Source: Lepraria neglecta (Eukaryota > Ascomycota > Lecanoromycetes > Lecanorales > Stereocaulaceae). From it: a DNA stretch of 64,000 nucleotides. The notes beneath the pieces are model-generated. The model made no database searches and was not told the origin of the DNA. It saw only the letters and a program-made list of their open reading frames with translations. The stretch spans positions 5,084,001 to 5,148,000 of the forward strand of contig CM065648.1 in the NCBI GenBank assembly GCA_033220425.1, given 5' to 3'. Shown in pieces: positions 9,274 through 19,668 of the stretch. Both the position numbers and the translations under genes were made by a program. Each line of letters begins with the position of its first letter. Positions within the stretch are counted from its first letter, which is position 1.

Positions 9274-10821
9274 ATGGGTCTTCAATTCTATTGCTATCTT
9301 TCTCTTCTGAGCCTTCCTTATGTCTTTGCTCATCCACCGCCCAAGCAACTGCCTAAATCCGCTTCCAGTTTTTCTCTTACTGAGTCCAGCGATGGTCAAC
9401 GAAGGACTGGACCCGCATTTCATCCAGTGATCAGAGCCTTACCAACCCTGCTGCTGCTGTCGCTCCAACTGGGGCTATCAATGCTCAGGGCACTGGTCAG
9501 ACAGGCCCTTACCCATCTTCTACGGGTTCCATGGGTTCTCCTACTGGTGCGGCCGCCAGCAGTTCATTCGCCAGCGAGTTATCTCTCAGCGATGGCCATG
9601 ATCTCGACTTTCCTGCTTCATACATATATGATACGATGTTACCCTCTTCAGCCACGCTTGCTCCCCTCACAGGGTCAGACTTGTCTATCTATCAAAGCCT
9701 TGTCGCTGTCATAGGTGACGGTTCTGGAACGACCGGATCTGGAGGCGCTGATAGCTCAACGGCAAGCACGCAAACAGCCTCAACGACCTCTACAACTCCA
9801 TCGACATCCACAACTCCAGCTACATCTACAACTCCCGCTGTATCTATAATTCCACCAGTATCCTCGACTCCAGCGACATCTACGACTCCAGCGACATCCG
9901 CTGCCCCAACTCCTACCCTTATCGTCAACCTCTCCAACGATACGGTCACCCTCGGAGACGAGGATGGCAAGAACAACGGAGCTGACTTACGCAACGCCAT
10001 GTACAGCCAGCTTCAGGCACAATGTGCGTTCAGTGGCCCCCAAAGCCAGTGCAACTCAGGAAAAAGGGCTGCAAACATCGATCATATAGGGTCGCTCAGT
10101 CCCTCAGACCAACCCGACTATGGCAACCTAAATTTCACAATCTCGGACAGTAGTTATAACAGCCAGAGGGAAAGAGATCAGATGCTCGCCGCGGCGGTGG
10201 CGGCCTGGGAACAAGCTGCTGCCAAGACTTGCAAGAGTATCGAGTACACTGGTCAGCCATATCCTGCAGAACCGGACATTTGTAGCAATGGACCGGTGAA
10301 GAGGGATCCGCCGATGACCGCTGGGGTGCTAGATAGGCGCGAGCCCAAACGCGTCAACCCTTGTACTTTGTAAGCACTCGTCTTCCCCTACTGCAATGCG
10401 TCAGAGATTACTTTTTATGGGAGCTCCAAAACCTTAGGCCTTTTCTCTCTTCTTGCCTTTAATATTTCTTGATGAAAGGAACTAACATGCTAATCCACCC
10501 TCATAGTCACGCAGACCTATGCGCTGGACCCGACCATATCAGTAAGTCCCAACCACCCGTTCTGAACTTCGTCTCAGCTATCGCTGACCAACTCCATCAG
10601 ATGTCGAGCTCGGGAACACCACAGACCCATACGCAAACCACTTGGATATCTCCATTGCCTGGGTCCTCGAAGTACCGTCAACTGACAAATTTGATATCTT
10701 CATTTGCAAGGCCATCATTGACAGCCTAGTTGCGGGAGTAACAGCGATCGCGCCAGAGTTGGCTGAAGTCGACATCTTCGAAGGGATCGAGTTGGAGTCG
10801 AAATGTAATGATAGCGGATAG
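9274..10821 (+). CDS. Secreted Ser/Thr-rich hypothetical protein, multi-exon
   Basis: The start ATG at 9274 opens a signal peptide (MGLQFYCYLSLLSLPYVFA). The frame then shifts between about 9320 and 9420; a 68-nt intron from GTCTTT (after SLPY) to GTCCAG would restore it, but the donor is poor, so this join is uncertain. The main exon runs to 10,369, followed by introns 10,370–10,506 (GTAAGC…CATAG) and 10,542–10,600 (GTAAGT…ATCAG), with exons 10,507–10,541 and 10,601–10,821; all three later phases fit. After a linker of STSTTPATSTTPA-type repeats come a Cys-containing domain (QAQCAFSGPQSQC, AAAKTCKSI, DICSN) and a C-terminal domain (LDISIAWVLEV, IDSLVAGVTAIAPELAEVDI) ending KCNDSG. The Thr/Pro linker suggests O-glycosylation and a wall or extracellular location. 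Family unknown. Confidence 0.65.
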
Positions 10822-11151
10822 GTTGCGCCGGATAGGTGATAGCTAAGTATAGAGTCGGTCTTATTATTGTTGGTGGTATGCCTGGAAAATATTTGTATGA
10901 TGATGAGGTGTGCCTCTTGGATATGAATCTTTGCCGCCGGCGTCCATGAGAAGTGGTGAAACAATTATTGAGTCTCTGCTCTAGCCCCTTCATTCACTGA
11001 ACTTTGTGCAAAAGCGCAACAGGCTCGATGTTTGCCAAGTCGAGATAGATCTTAAGGAACGGTCGATACGGTGTAGTAAGATAGACCTAATACAGTTAAT
11101 GAGATATACTCTGCGTGTGAAGCATATATATGATAATTCTATTCATCAATT
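10822..11151. other. Intergenic, no supported gene
   Basis: Downstream region of the secreted-protein gene. It becomes AT-rich toward 11,120–11,170, where the second G-rich repeat copy has inserted beside a TA run. Confidence 0.4.
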
Positions 11152-11410
11152 GTTATATATATATTATATACACCCCGAACTTAGGATGTGGGATTGCCGT
11201 TTTCGATCGAGAAAGGGAGCAGGGCTACTTTAGAGGGAGCACCGCGGGAGGGGGAGAGCACCGCGAGAGCAGGGGGGAGCACCGAGGGAGCAGGGGGAGC
11301 ACCGAGGGAGCAGGGGGAGCACCGGGGGAGCAGGAGGTACCGAGGGAGCATAGGGGCAGTGCAGGGGCAGTGCAGGGGCACAGCAGGTAGGAGCCCGAAT
11401 TGGCTGCCTA
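11152..11410 (+). repeat. G-rich dispersed repeat with minisatellite, copy 2
   Basis: It carries the same start as copy 1 (TATATACACCCCGAACTTAG), then GATTGCCGTTTTCGATC, GGGAGCAGGGC and CTTTAGAGGGAGCACCG, followed by degenerate units of GGGGGAGCACCGAGGGAGCA, then AGGGGCAGTGC repeats, and an end resembling copy 1 (CTGCCTAG). It lies beside a TATATATATTATATA run but has no head-to-head partner here, unlike copy 1. Confidence 0.75.
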
Positions 11411-14189
11411 GTACTCGGCTATAGCTGCTCACGTTACTCATGACAACATTCGTCAGTACTGTTGCCTGGCTTAGCGTCCTGCTGCCAGGAACCCTGCAAG
11501 TTCTAGAGATGCGTACCTTGCGATAGAGTCGATAACGGGAGGCTATCGGCAGTAGCGGCGCCTATATCAGCGACTGCTCGACTACTAAGGAACAGGATGA
11601 GGAGCAGTACTCGCCCAACACCAAACTGACTTCCGTGGTGAGCTCAGAAGTTGGGAGGACCAGAAACCCCTTGCTCGATGATAACAGTACTAACAGACGA
11701 TAGTGTCCCTCTGGATATACCAACCTCCACAGGAAATTCGCGTACTTAATCTCAAATACCCCTCCTCTTCCTACGATAGCCTCCCTTGATCTATACAAAG
11801 CAAATTAACGTATAAGGCCAATTACAGAGTTCCCAAGGATCCCGAGACTAGCGGTATAGAAACAGAAGGAGAAGGAGGAGAAGGAGAAAAATACGACGTT
11901 GAAGAGGAATAAATACGGCGAACGAGATATTATAAGGTCTTTTGTAGGTACAACGAGGCTTAATGTTACAAGCCAAGGCCGTGACTAGGACTACGCCGCG
12001 GAGAGTGTAGGGACCGTCATGAGGCTTGGCATGGTGGTTCATGGTTTTCAAACGTTGGACAACATGAACATGGTGGTTCATGGCTTTCGAACCATGAACC
12101 CTATAGACGTCGTGGCTTGGAGTGGATTCACCTGTAATACGATATTAAGACGTTTCGTAGAGGGGTTAAAACGGCCTGTATCGATACGAACCTGGTATTC
12201 GGCGTCTTTATCCTTAGAGGGTATACTATAGTTACCTTCCGCGGCCGAGGTTGAAAATTTAGAGGCGGCGTTTTTAATACCCTTTAATTTGGTAAAAGCG
12301 ATGTTAATAGCTTTAGATATTTTCGTGTCGGCTAAGGATTTCTTTAGCATATTGAAGACGACTTTGTTGATTCTATATGGGAGATGCTGGCTATTTATGC
12401 GCACCAGGCAGTAGGGCTGAGTAGGGCTGAGAGGTGATTTATGCTAACGAGATGATCGGTATCAAAATGCCTTCCTAGTTGGAAGTGCGTGTGTGGTCAT
12501 ATTCTTATCATCCGCCATGTACATCCTATCCCCCGATGCGCGGTGGCTGCCAACCATACGAATATATGTGCCATTGGCTATCGTCCTTGGGTCTTCCCTC
12601 GGTGCTGTGGTGCATCGCTCCGGGGTTCTGGATCGTGCGAGTGGCGGAAACCAGCACCTTGAGCAAGGACGTGAAAAGGTCCAGCTGGGTAATGAAGTGA
12701 ATCGGGAAGAGCTTTTGTGAAGCAAACGACTTACAAAAAGACCGTGGAAGAAAGAGCTGGGAATACGATGGCAAAATCCGGTCCAAACCCGAGCGAGGCT
12801 ATAATCGCTCACCCTGGTGAAAGCGACTCGGCACAATCTCCTGGGTCGCCTTATCGAGCAACGAGAGAGCACGTCGAAGCTCGCCCTAATAATGTCGCAC
12901 CGTTTACTAACGGCACGAAAGCACACCCCACAGCAGTTTGCCCAACTTCGTCAAGGAAAAGGATTTGGTTGTGGTTGGTCGAGGTGGGCAATGTGACCAG
13001 AAGGTCAGGGCTCCAATACTAGTCGTATCAAGTCGTCGGTGGATGAAAAGAGAAGCTCAGAGGGTTCGTGACTGTGGAAAATATGCAATTGGCGGCAGGC
13101 GGCAGTGCGTGTCTTAGCTAGCTATGTTGTTTCAAGAGGTGCTCTTGACATTCTACTTATTTCCAGCGCAATCTTCACCTCCATTTAGGTACCGATGACT
13201 CAGAGAAGTCATAATCCCATGTAAAGATAGCACGACAAGTCTGTTTTCGAATAGTCCGGCTATGAACGCTTTGCCAGCCACTAAATACCTTACTCTCTCG
13301 GCCCCAGAAAACAGATGCTCAGTCTCTCGACTTCCACACCTTCATAATCAGCTTACACAGCGATCCGCATACCTTGCGTTCTCCAAGTATAGAGGACGGA
13401 AGCTGCTCCTTCCATGAAACGGACCCCTCGGACTTCTTCAAACGTTGCAGACGACTATTGCGTTCTCTGATTGAGTCTAGACGAAGAAGTAACGCCTCTC
13501 TTATTCTTCTCGACCTCTCGGCACGCAGCAAGTGGCGTACTTTGCACTGCTCTATGCAGTCGATACGGAGAGGACCGAGAAGCCACTCTGTTTTTCCACC
13601 ATCACAACTGCTCTAAGTCTCATACGTTTCAGTCTCTCAAGGGAAGGACACCGTATGCACAGTCACCGCGCTTGACTTGTTTCAGTAGGCAAGCTTCAAG
13701 CCTTACATCACTCTACGTCTTGCAACGTCGAGGGGTCAGAGGCCCTCCATCTCTTGACATGGTTTTGACTGTTCGAGTCACGACAATTGGTGGGCATAGA
13801 GCCTCGAAGAAATGACTTCTTCTGATTCTGTACATTCGCGCACATCATCGCAAACCTTGATGCCGGCTCTTGTGTCAACTCTTACCGACCGATCCTTAGT
13901 GGGGCGTTGCAAGAGCCCAACATCTCTGACAACGACTTTACGAAACAATATCGACCCAACAAAGAGTACTCAAGGTTCTTCGCTGTCGCAAGAACCAGAG
14001 TGGCTTCGCCTTCCAAAGGAAGAGCCATTGGTACCAGAGATGAAGGCTAGACTAAGAGTAGAGCTCAAGAGATACCACCGTTTCTTCAGAAGGGATATGA
14101 TATATCGTCGTGAAATAAGACCAACTAGACTAGTGAATACTCGTGGATGTTAACGCCTAAAAATTGTACCCTATCACCATACATGTTGA
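11411..14189. other. Gene-poor stretch with weak open frames
   Basis: No confident gene in 2.8 kb. The best weak candidates are a reverse frame at 12,078–12,404 (about 108 codons, Lys/Ser-rich), a forward frame from an ATG at 12,517 to 12,720 with one hydrophobic segment (YVPLAIVLGSSLGAVV), and a forward frame at 13,812–14,153. None has a recognisable domain. The part from about 11,850 to 12,420 is AT-enriched with many TA steps and may be a mildly mutated old repeat. Confidence 0.35.
12030..12090. repeat. Short direct repeat, 39-bp period
   Basis: CATGGTGGTTCATGG occurs at 12,030 and again at 12,069, with partly conserved bases between (TTTTCAAAC / CTTTCGAAC). It is a small local duplication inside the gene-poor stretch. 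Confidence 0.6.
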
Positions 14190-15050
14190 ATACCCAGCGA
14201 CTGGAAAAATTCTGCAATAAACCAACCGCACTCTAATGGGCACCGTCCGCTCAACCACACAACAGGTGCCCATTGCTGCCATTCGGATGCATATACTAGG
14301 AATGGTTTCCGTAATGCTGATCCCGATTTCGAAGTTGGAGCTTTCTTTGCAAACCCGGTCCGTATCATGTCAACTGGCCCCACAACAGTCTCCGATATTC
14401 TTGAAACACACAAGGCTCTTTGCTGTGAAGCTTTTCGGAAGTTCGACAACATCAACCGTTGCAATGCTCATGGAAGTCGTAAGGATGCTTGTCCACGCCC
14501 TCAGAATTACAAATTCCTTCCACTTTGCCATGCTGTCATCGTCATTCTGGACGAGTATGTGGACGACCCTCGGGACGATTGCGAGGAAAATGATGAGTTT
14601 CTCTTGCTGGACAGGGTTTTGCAGAAGCAAATGTCTTATTGGCCTTAACTGGAGATAATGAAAACTTCAGTGCGCAGATCGATTTCGACAGCATGAGAGC
14701 ACAATCATTACCGCTTTCGAGAACTGATATGGATGAAGGTGTGGAAGCAATCCGAGTCCCTCTAGTAACAGCAGTGTACTTCATCGCCGACCTTCAGCGT
14801 AAAGAAGAAATTGTTTTCCCAGAGCTAGTACCCAACTCATTCGAGCGATCTCTCTACCCAGATGTGCGTGGACTTCCACCTGATTCGTTCACAGCAGATG
14901 GATTCGCCGATGGGGTTTTGCAATTGGTCAGCCAGGATAGAATTGATAGCGTCGAGGCAGCGAAGTCTGCGATATAAAGGATCAAAGCGGCGGAACGACG
15001 AGAGACATTTGATGAGCTCAAGCCAGATTTCTTCAACTCGCGCTGGAAAT
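14190..15050 (+). pseudogene. Unrecognised gene, probably broken or with unresolved introns
   Basis: Two long frames have protein-like composition but do not join cleanly. The first, about 14,190–14,647, reads DAYTRNGFRNADPDFEVGAF, then ETHKALCCEAFRKFDNINRC and HAVIVILDEYVDDPRDDCEE, and stops just after 14,640. The second, from about 14,660 to 14,977, reads AQIDFDSMRAQSLPLSRTDM, VPLVTAVYFIADLQ and PDSFTADGFADGVLQLVS, and reaches a TAA. After that TAA the same frame continues 23 codons (RIKAAERRETFDELKPDFF) to a second stop. A TTAAC branch-like site and TTCAG acceptor at 14,650–14,670 hint at an intron, but the donor is weak. I recognise no family. Either a gene with extra introns or a recently broken one fits. 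Confidence 0.35.
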
Positions 15051-16742
15051 AGCAGCTAAGCCTCATTACCCGCGTTCCAAATTACCAATCTACAAATTAC
15101 GAAAACCTGGAGACCGAATACACTACTACGTCCTGACTATATGAGACTGTACGAAGGAACATCCTCAGTATGACATGTGGGAGAAAGATGCGGGAGAGTG
15201 GACACAGTATTGATGTGAAAAACTGCCACTTCAATTCATGAGCAGTGGACTTAGCCGCGCGCAAGGCAGTAGCAGAAGAAAATTGCAATTTACGTATGTA
15301 CAGCAAGCCTAGGTAGCTCGATGTAGCCTACCTTTCAAAATGCAATTGGATTTGCAACTCACTCATTCTTACATGATCCAAGCCGTGGTTATTTCTTTTT
15401 AGTCGTACCGCGAAAGTGTTGAGTGAATTTGAAGGGGACAAGAAAGCCTGACGACGGCAAGTAATGAGTGGTGTTGGAGCTGAATGAGCCTTGTTTGTTG
15501 ATCGGATGCCCTCCTAATTATATTTTGCTGGCTCCTCTGGGCATGGTATTGGATCACTCGATAGGCAGGCAGAGCGCAATACGACGTTATACAATGACTG
15601 CTTGCATACGAACTCTCAGCCTTGTGACTCTATGACTGTCAACGATGCTGAAAACATAGCTCTGAACCTGATGAAGGGATAATGACTAGGCTTCACTGCT
15701 TCGCTTGATGCCATGATGTTGGATTTTGCGTAAAAGACTTCCTTACACTTTCAAGTTCATTTATTCACTCATGTGTCAAATTTTGCTCGCTTAATGAGTA
15801 ACATGATGCGGCTCTGCGGACTCACCACTTCGCTCCTTGCTGAGGTCCCGCTCATACTCCACTGCCAAACCTACATCGTCCATCACCGTAGCATCAACCG
15901 CCATCATGTCCAGACATCTACAATTCCTCTCACTTATCATCTTTCAAACGAACCTCCTACTCATTTACCACTATAAGCCTTCAAACCCTTTAAACCCCTT
16001 CCAGTGCTCCACGTGGTGCGGTCCCGGGTGGTGTATATCGTGGCAAGCTTGTTCTGAATCACAGGTATATTCATCTATTCGATGACCCTTCGCTCAGTAC
16101 TTTCATCATTGGGGTGTCAAAGTGTACACTAGCAGCCTTTTACCTATTCACCCATAAAGCAAGCGATCGTTCCGGGATTGCTTCATGCTTTCGGCTGTTG
16201 GCGGAGACGTTCTGGTGGCGGTCGTCCAACAGCTTGTGATGCCTGATGTGGACTGGGTGTGGGGTATCCAGGGGGCTTGTCATCAGGGCTTGTTTATTGG
16301 CCGTACGGTCACTGTTGTTATGTCAGTAAATTGGCCACGGTTGTTATATCGTGATAGTTATACTGGACCGCAATTGGAGAGTTGTACGGGACCGCAATTG
16401 GAGAACGAGAACATGGTAGGATTTTCTACATAGGTATTTATGATATATATAAAATTCACAAGGTATTCCTAGGTCTGCTTGCCCTGAGAGCTATCCATTT
16501 TGCGTTTTGCTAACAGATCGTGGGAACACTTTCTCATCTGCTAGTTGCTTTCCAACTAGCAATAACCAAAACTTGCGATTACAACGACCAAGTAAGGTCT
16601 GAAGTACCCAAACTTTTCCTCCTAACTCCACTCCGTTGGTCTCGGCTCGCCGGGCCCATACACCAGTCTCATACCCCAGCTCAACAGAGTATTTGCCTGG
16701 CCGTGAATCTCAAGGCATACTTGTCTTTGTCAAGAGGCCGGA
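15051..16742. other. Intergenic, no supported gene
   Basis: 1.7 kb without a convincing frame. Open stretches at 15,773–16,085 and 16,185–16,433 overlap each other in different frames and lack domains. GACCGCAATTGGAGA occurs twice near 16,368 and 16,391. Confidence 0.35.
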
Positions 16743-17345
16743 TCAAGACGTATCTACGGAGACAGAATTTGAAGCCTGAGAATCCGTCGAAATAGTCAAA
16801 TTAAAGCTCCCGCACACGAACCCATCCTGCTGAAAAAGCACCTTCCTTAAAGTCGCCACCCCATACTCGACCTCCAGATTCGCCACAGCGTTAAGCACAA
16901 CAACAGCCGTCTGCCGATCAATGGAGAATGGGCGCTCACGCTCAAATTCCCACGTCACGCCCACTGGTGCCGCAGCTCGAAGCCGAATAGAGGCGAAAGT
17001 GTCGCCTGGCTCCCCGTCCCGGTTAAGCTTTTGTACCATGGTTATTATGGTGGAGAGAACGAGGTCGCTTGAAGGCTGTGGTTGTGGAATAGTGTAGGAA
17101 TTTATTGTGAAATAGCTGGAATCGTGGCCGGGGAGGCGGTAGCGGAAGGGGAGGCGGACTGGCCAGGTAGTGAGGTGAGGGGTTGTGGCGTTGAGATTGA
17201 CATCAGATGTATTGTTTAAGAGGAGCGAATGGGAAATGTGGTTTTGTGAAAGGCCGAAGGTTAGGGGCGTTGACAGTGTTGCTGGAAGAGCGGCGCAAGA
17301 AAGAAGAAGCGTAGAGATTGATAGGAAGAAGAATGGATGATGCAT
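16743..17345 (-). CDS. Secreted hypothetical protein, single exon
   Basis: 200 residues from the ATG at 17,345. A strong signal peptide (MHHPFFFLSISTLLLSCAAL) is followed by a mature domain with NNTSDVNLNATT glycosylation-type sites, PVRLPFRYRLPGHDSSYF, a helical-looking SSDLVLSTIITMVQKLNRDG block and a C-terminal beta-rich part (WEFERERPFS, GFVCGSFNLTI). Only one cysteine lies in the mature part, so it is not a classical Cys-rich effector. The order of parts resembles small fungal extracellular proteins of unknown role, but I do not recognise a named family. Confidence 0.78.
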   Translation of the reverse strand: MHHPFFFLSISTLLLSCAALPATLSTPLTFGLSQNHISHSLLLNNTSDVNLNATTPHLTTWPVRLPFRYRLPGHDSSYFTINSYTIPQPQPSSDLVLSTIITMVQKLNRDGEPGDTFASIRLRAAAPVGVTWEFERERPFSIDRQTAVVVLNAVANLEVEYGVATLRKVLFQQDGFVCGSFNLTISTDSQASNSVSVDTS

Positions 17346-18092
17346 TTCGGCTTATTTGATTCTCTGGAGGTAGGAAATCGATTGGATGGCGTTATATAAG
17401 ATGAGAATTCCAGCAAACATGGACGCTTCATTACGGTCCAGAGCTGCATTAATAAACTAGATGTGCGCGTTTAGTTTTTTCAAGGGATGCGCGCGCATGG
17501 ACTTGAATGCCTCAAGTATGAAGCTATCGTGTCGGATGCTCGACCTTGCGCTTGGATTGGGGAAGGTTTACTGCCGCCCGCACGTTCTTGACTACCGCAG
17601 CCCTTAGTAATCGGCAGCAGCAGAGCAACCAAGCTCATCCTCGAAAATGTTTCGTCAGTAATGACGAAAAGGCAGCATCACCCTGCTGGAATCTCATTGT
17701 AGGTATGAATGGTGAAGATAGTTCCAACCTAGTAGCTCCTCAAAGAAGATTGATGTAAATTATCGAGAGGATAAGAACATGACAGAACTTGGTTATCCAT
17801 AAGATCAATGAGACCCCCTTTCCAATAACGTTGAGTCCTACATCATCAAAGCCTTTCATCATTCCGAGCATCCAACAACTGACGGACCTCCAAACATGCG
17901 TTTTGATCAACTGCATCAACCCAAACCATGCATCTAGCCATGTGCACATCTTAAGTCCTATTTGCAGCCATGGCACACATCATCTACGCGCATTTCGGAG
18001 TTAGCATTCCTCATTGTGGATACAAGACAGAGTTGTGAAACATGTGCGGGAAGCAAAACCCGAGGCATTAGTTCCGCAATGAGTGCTAAAAC
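17346..18092. other. Intergenic, no supported gene
   Basis: About 750 bp holding the promoter of the reverse secreted-protein gene at its left and the 3' side of another reverse gene at its right. The overlapping open frames here show no domain. Confidence 0.4.
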
Positions 18093-18800
18093 TCAGACAA
18101 TGGTCCCATTGGGAAGAAAACGCTCCGAAAAGTACGTACTAGTATCCACATATGTATTAATCGAGCTATAGACATCCTTCCATGGATCCATGATCATCTG
18201 AAAACCAGCCTCCAAAGGGCCATTCAGGTCGAACGGATCATCCTTGACTCCTGGCCTTAGCACGTCCAGTCCTCGTCGATTGTGACACTCCGTTTGGCAA
18301 AAATCGTAGACATCAGCTGGCGCATCGCTTGCCGGATTGGGAGGGAACCCTCCGTTCTGGCCATTAAAGTGATAGAAATCACGACCGGATATCCCATATT
18401 CTCTGCTATAACAGAATGTATCGCCTTCTGTGGTTGTGTTACAGCCCCTGAAATTGGACTGAAACCAGGAGAGACAGTTCGGAGCCTATACATCTACCGA
18501 CCTCCAATCCCTATGAACAGCTCCTTGGTTTATTAGTATGGCCTCGTTGCTGTCGCATTTTGTGTATGCTTCGAATGTCTTGTTGGTGTGCCAGTTATAG
18601 TAATCCAGTTGAAAGATATGGGTATATCTAAGCTCTAAGGTGTGCATAGTTTGTGGCTCGACGCAGCAGCATTTGGCTGCTTGAAAGATATCGCCGGTCG
18701 CAGTTTGGCCGTTGAGGGGTGGGATGGTGAAGGAGATTGCGAGGGAAGTAGCGGAGAGAATTGCTAGGGAAATGCGGAGGATTGGCGTTGCTGATAGCAT
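18093..18800 (-). CDS. Cysteine-rich secreted hypothetical protein, two exons
   Basis: About 217 residues. The start ATG at 18,800 gives MLSATPILRISLAILSATSL, a signal peptide; the longer frame upstream to 18,971 is not needed. Exon 2 ends with a TGA at 18,093–18,095. Two splice choices keep the frame: intron 18,448–18,501 (54 nt, GTCGGT…TTTCAG) or 18,459–18,497 (39 nt, GTAGAT…TTTCAG); the first has a more usual length. The mature protein has an unusual Cys triplet (AAKCCCVEPQ), further single cysteines (YTKCDSN, GCNTTTEGDTFCY, YDFCQTECHNRRG) and Tyr/Trp/Asn-rich segments. This is the profile of an extracellular disulphide-bonded protein, and effector-like is a reasonable guess from size and composition only. 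Family not recognised. Confidence 0.75.
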
Positions 18801-19668
18801 ATTTGGTAGTCGTCTGAAAGAACGTAGAACTGACTGAAGGGCTTTGAATATGAGTCGAAAGGAATTTTTAGAGGGGGGAATTCGGATAAAAGAATATTGT
18901 GGGCAATGCTGAAAAGATGAGCGCGAGGGATGAAAGAATTTGAGGCTGAAAAGTGGAGAATTCGCGACCATGATGCTTACTATCCCACATTAAGCCAGCA
19001 ATTGCACAGGCCTGATACAGCCGAAGCCTTAGCAGCGATTACTAAGATTGTTGTCAGAGTTGCTATAGATCTAGCCTTTGTTAAGACACAGTGCAGGAAG
19101 CTACTTCGTCTGTGGTTCTGCTTTACAGTCGAACTTTGGTCGACGAGTTTCGAAAAATGTACTTTGTTATGCTAATGAGAGCCTGCGGCGGAGCAACTCC
19201 CAGAGAATTTGTTGTGGAGCACGGCGAGTTTGCTGATGCTTGGATCAAATGCGTTAGTTATCACTGGAGTTGGTCGTGCATGCACACCCTCGGGGACCAG
19301 CTGTTAGTGGCTCTGAACAGCCAAGTTGTTTCTTGACTCCCCATCAATTGCCATATTTCACGAGGCCAAAGGCGGGTTTGTCTCAAAGAAATGTAGGATA
19401 ATAAGACTAACCACATTGGGCGAGATAGCTGTTAGCGCGGCTTAGCTAGCTTGGCAAGGATTCAAAAAATCATGTCCTCACACTCGCGCCTTCCCAAGAC
19501 TTCATATTCTCAACACTCCCTCACCCGTCACTCTCTACCTCCACACGCCTTTCACTCCTCCACATATCTGTACGGCATCTTTTCGATCTGTCGGTCCGCC
19601 AGTGCACACTTCCGCGAACCAGCTCCCCCAAGATCACCGACTACATCTAATTAATCACCACGGCTTTG
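18801..19668. other. Divergent intergenic region, no supported gene
   Basis: About 870 bp between a reverse secreted-protein gene and the forward DUF2433 gene, presumably holding both promoters. The last 200 bp are C/T- and CA-rich (CACTCGCG, CTCCCTCACCCGTCAC), as is common upstream of fungal housekeeping genes. Confidence 0.4.

Noticed and set aside
12462-12926. Reverse frame of 154 codons and overlapping forward frames
   Set aside because: Mutually overlapping frames without domains. The forward one from 12,517 has one hydrophobic stretch but no other support.
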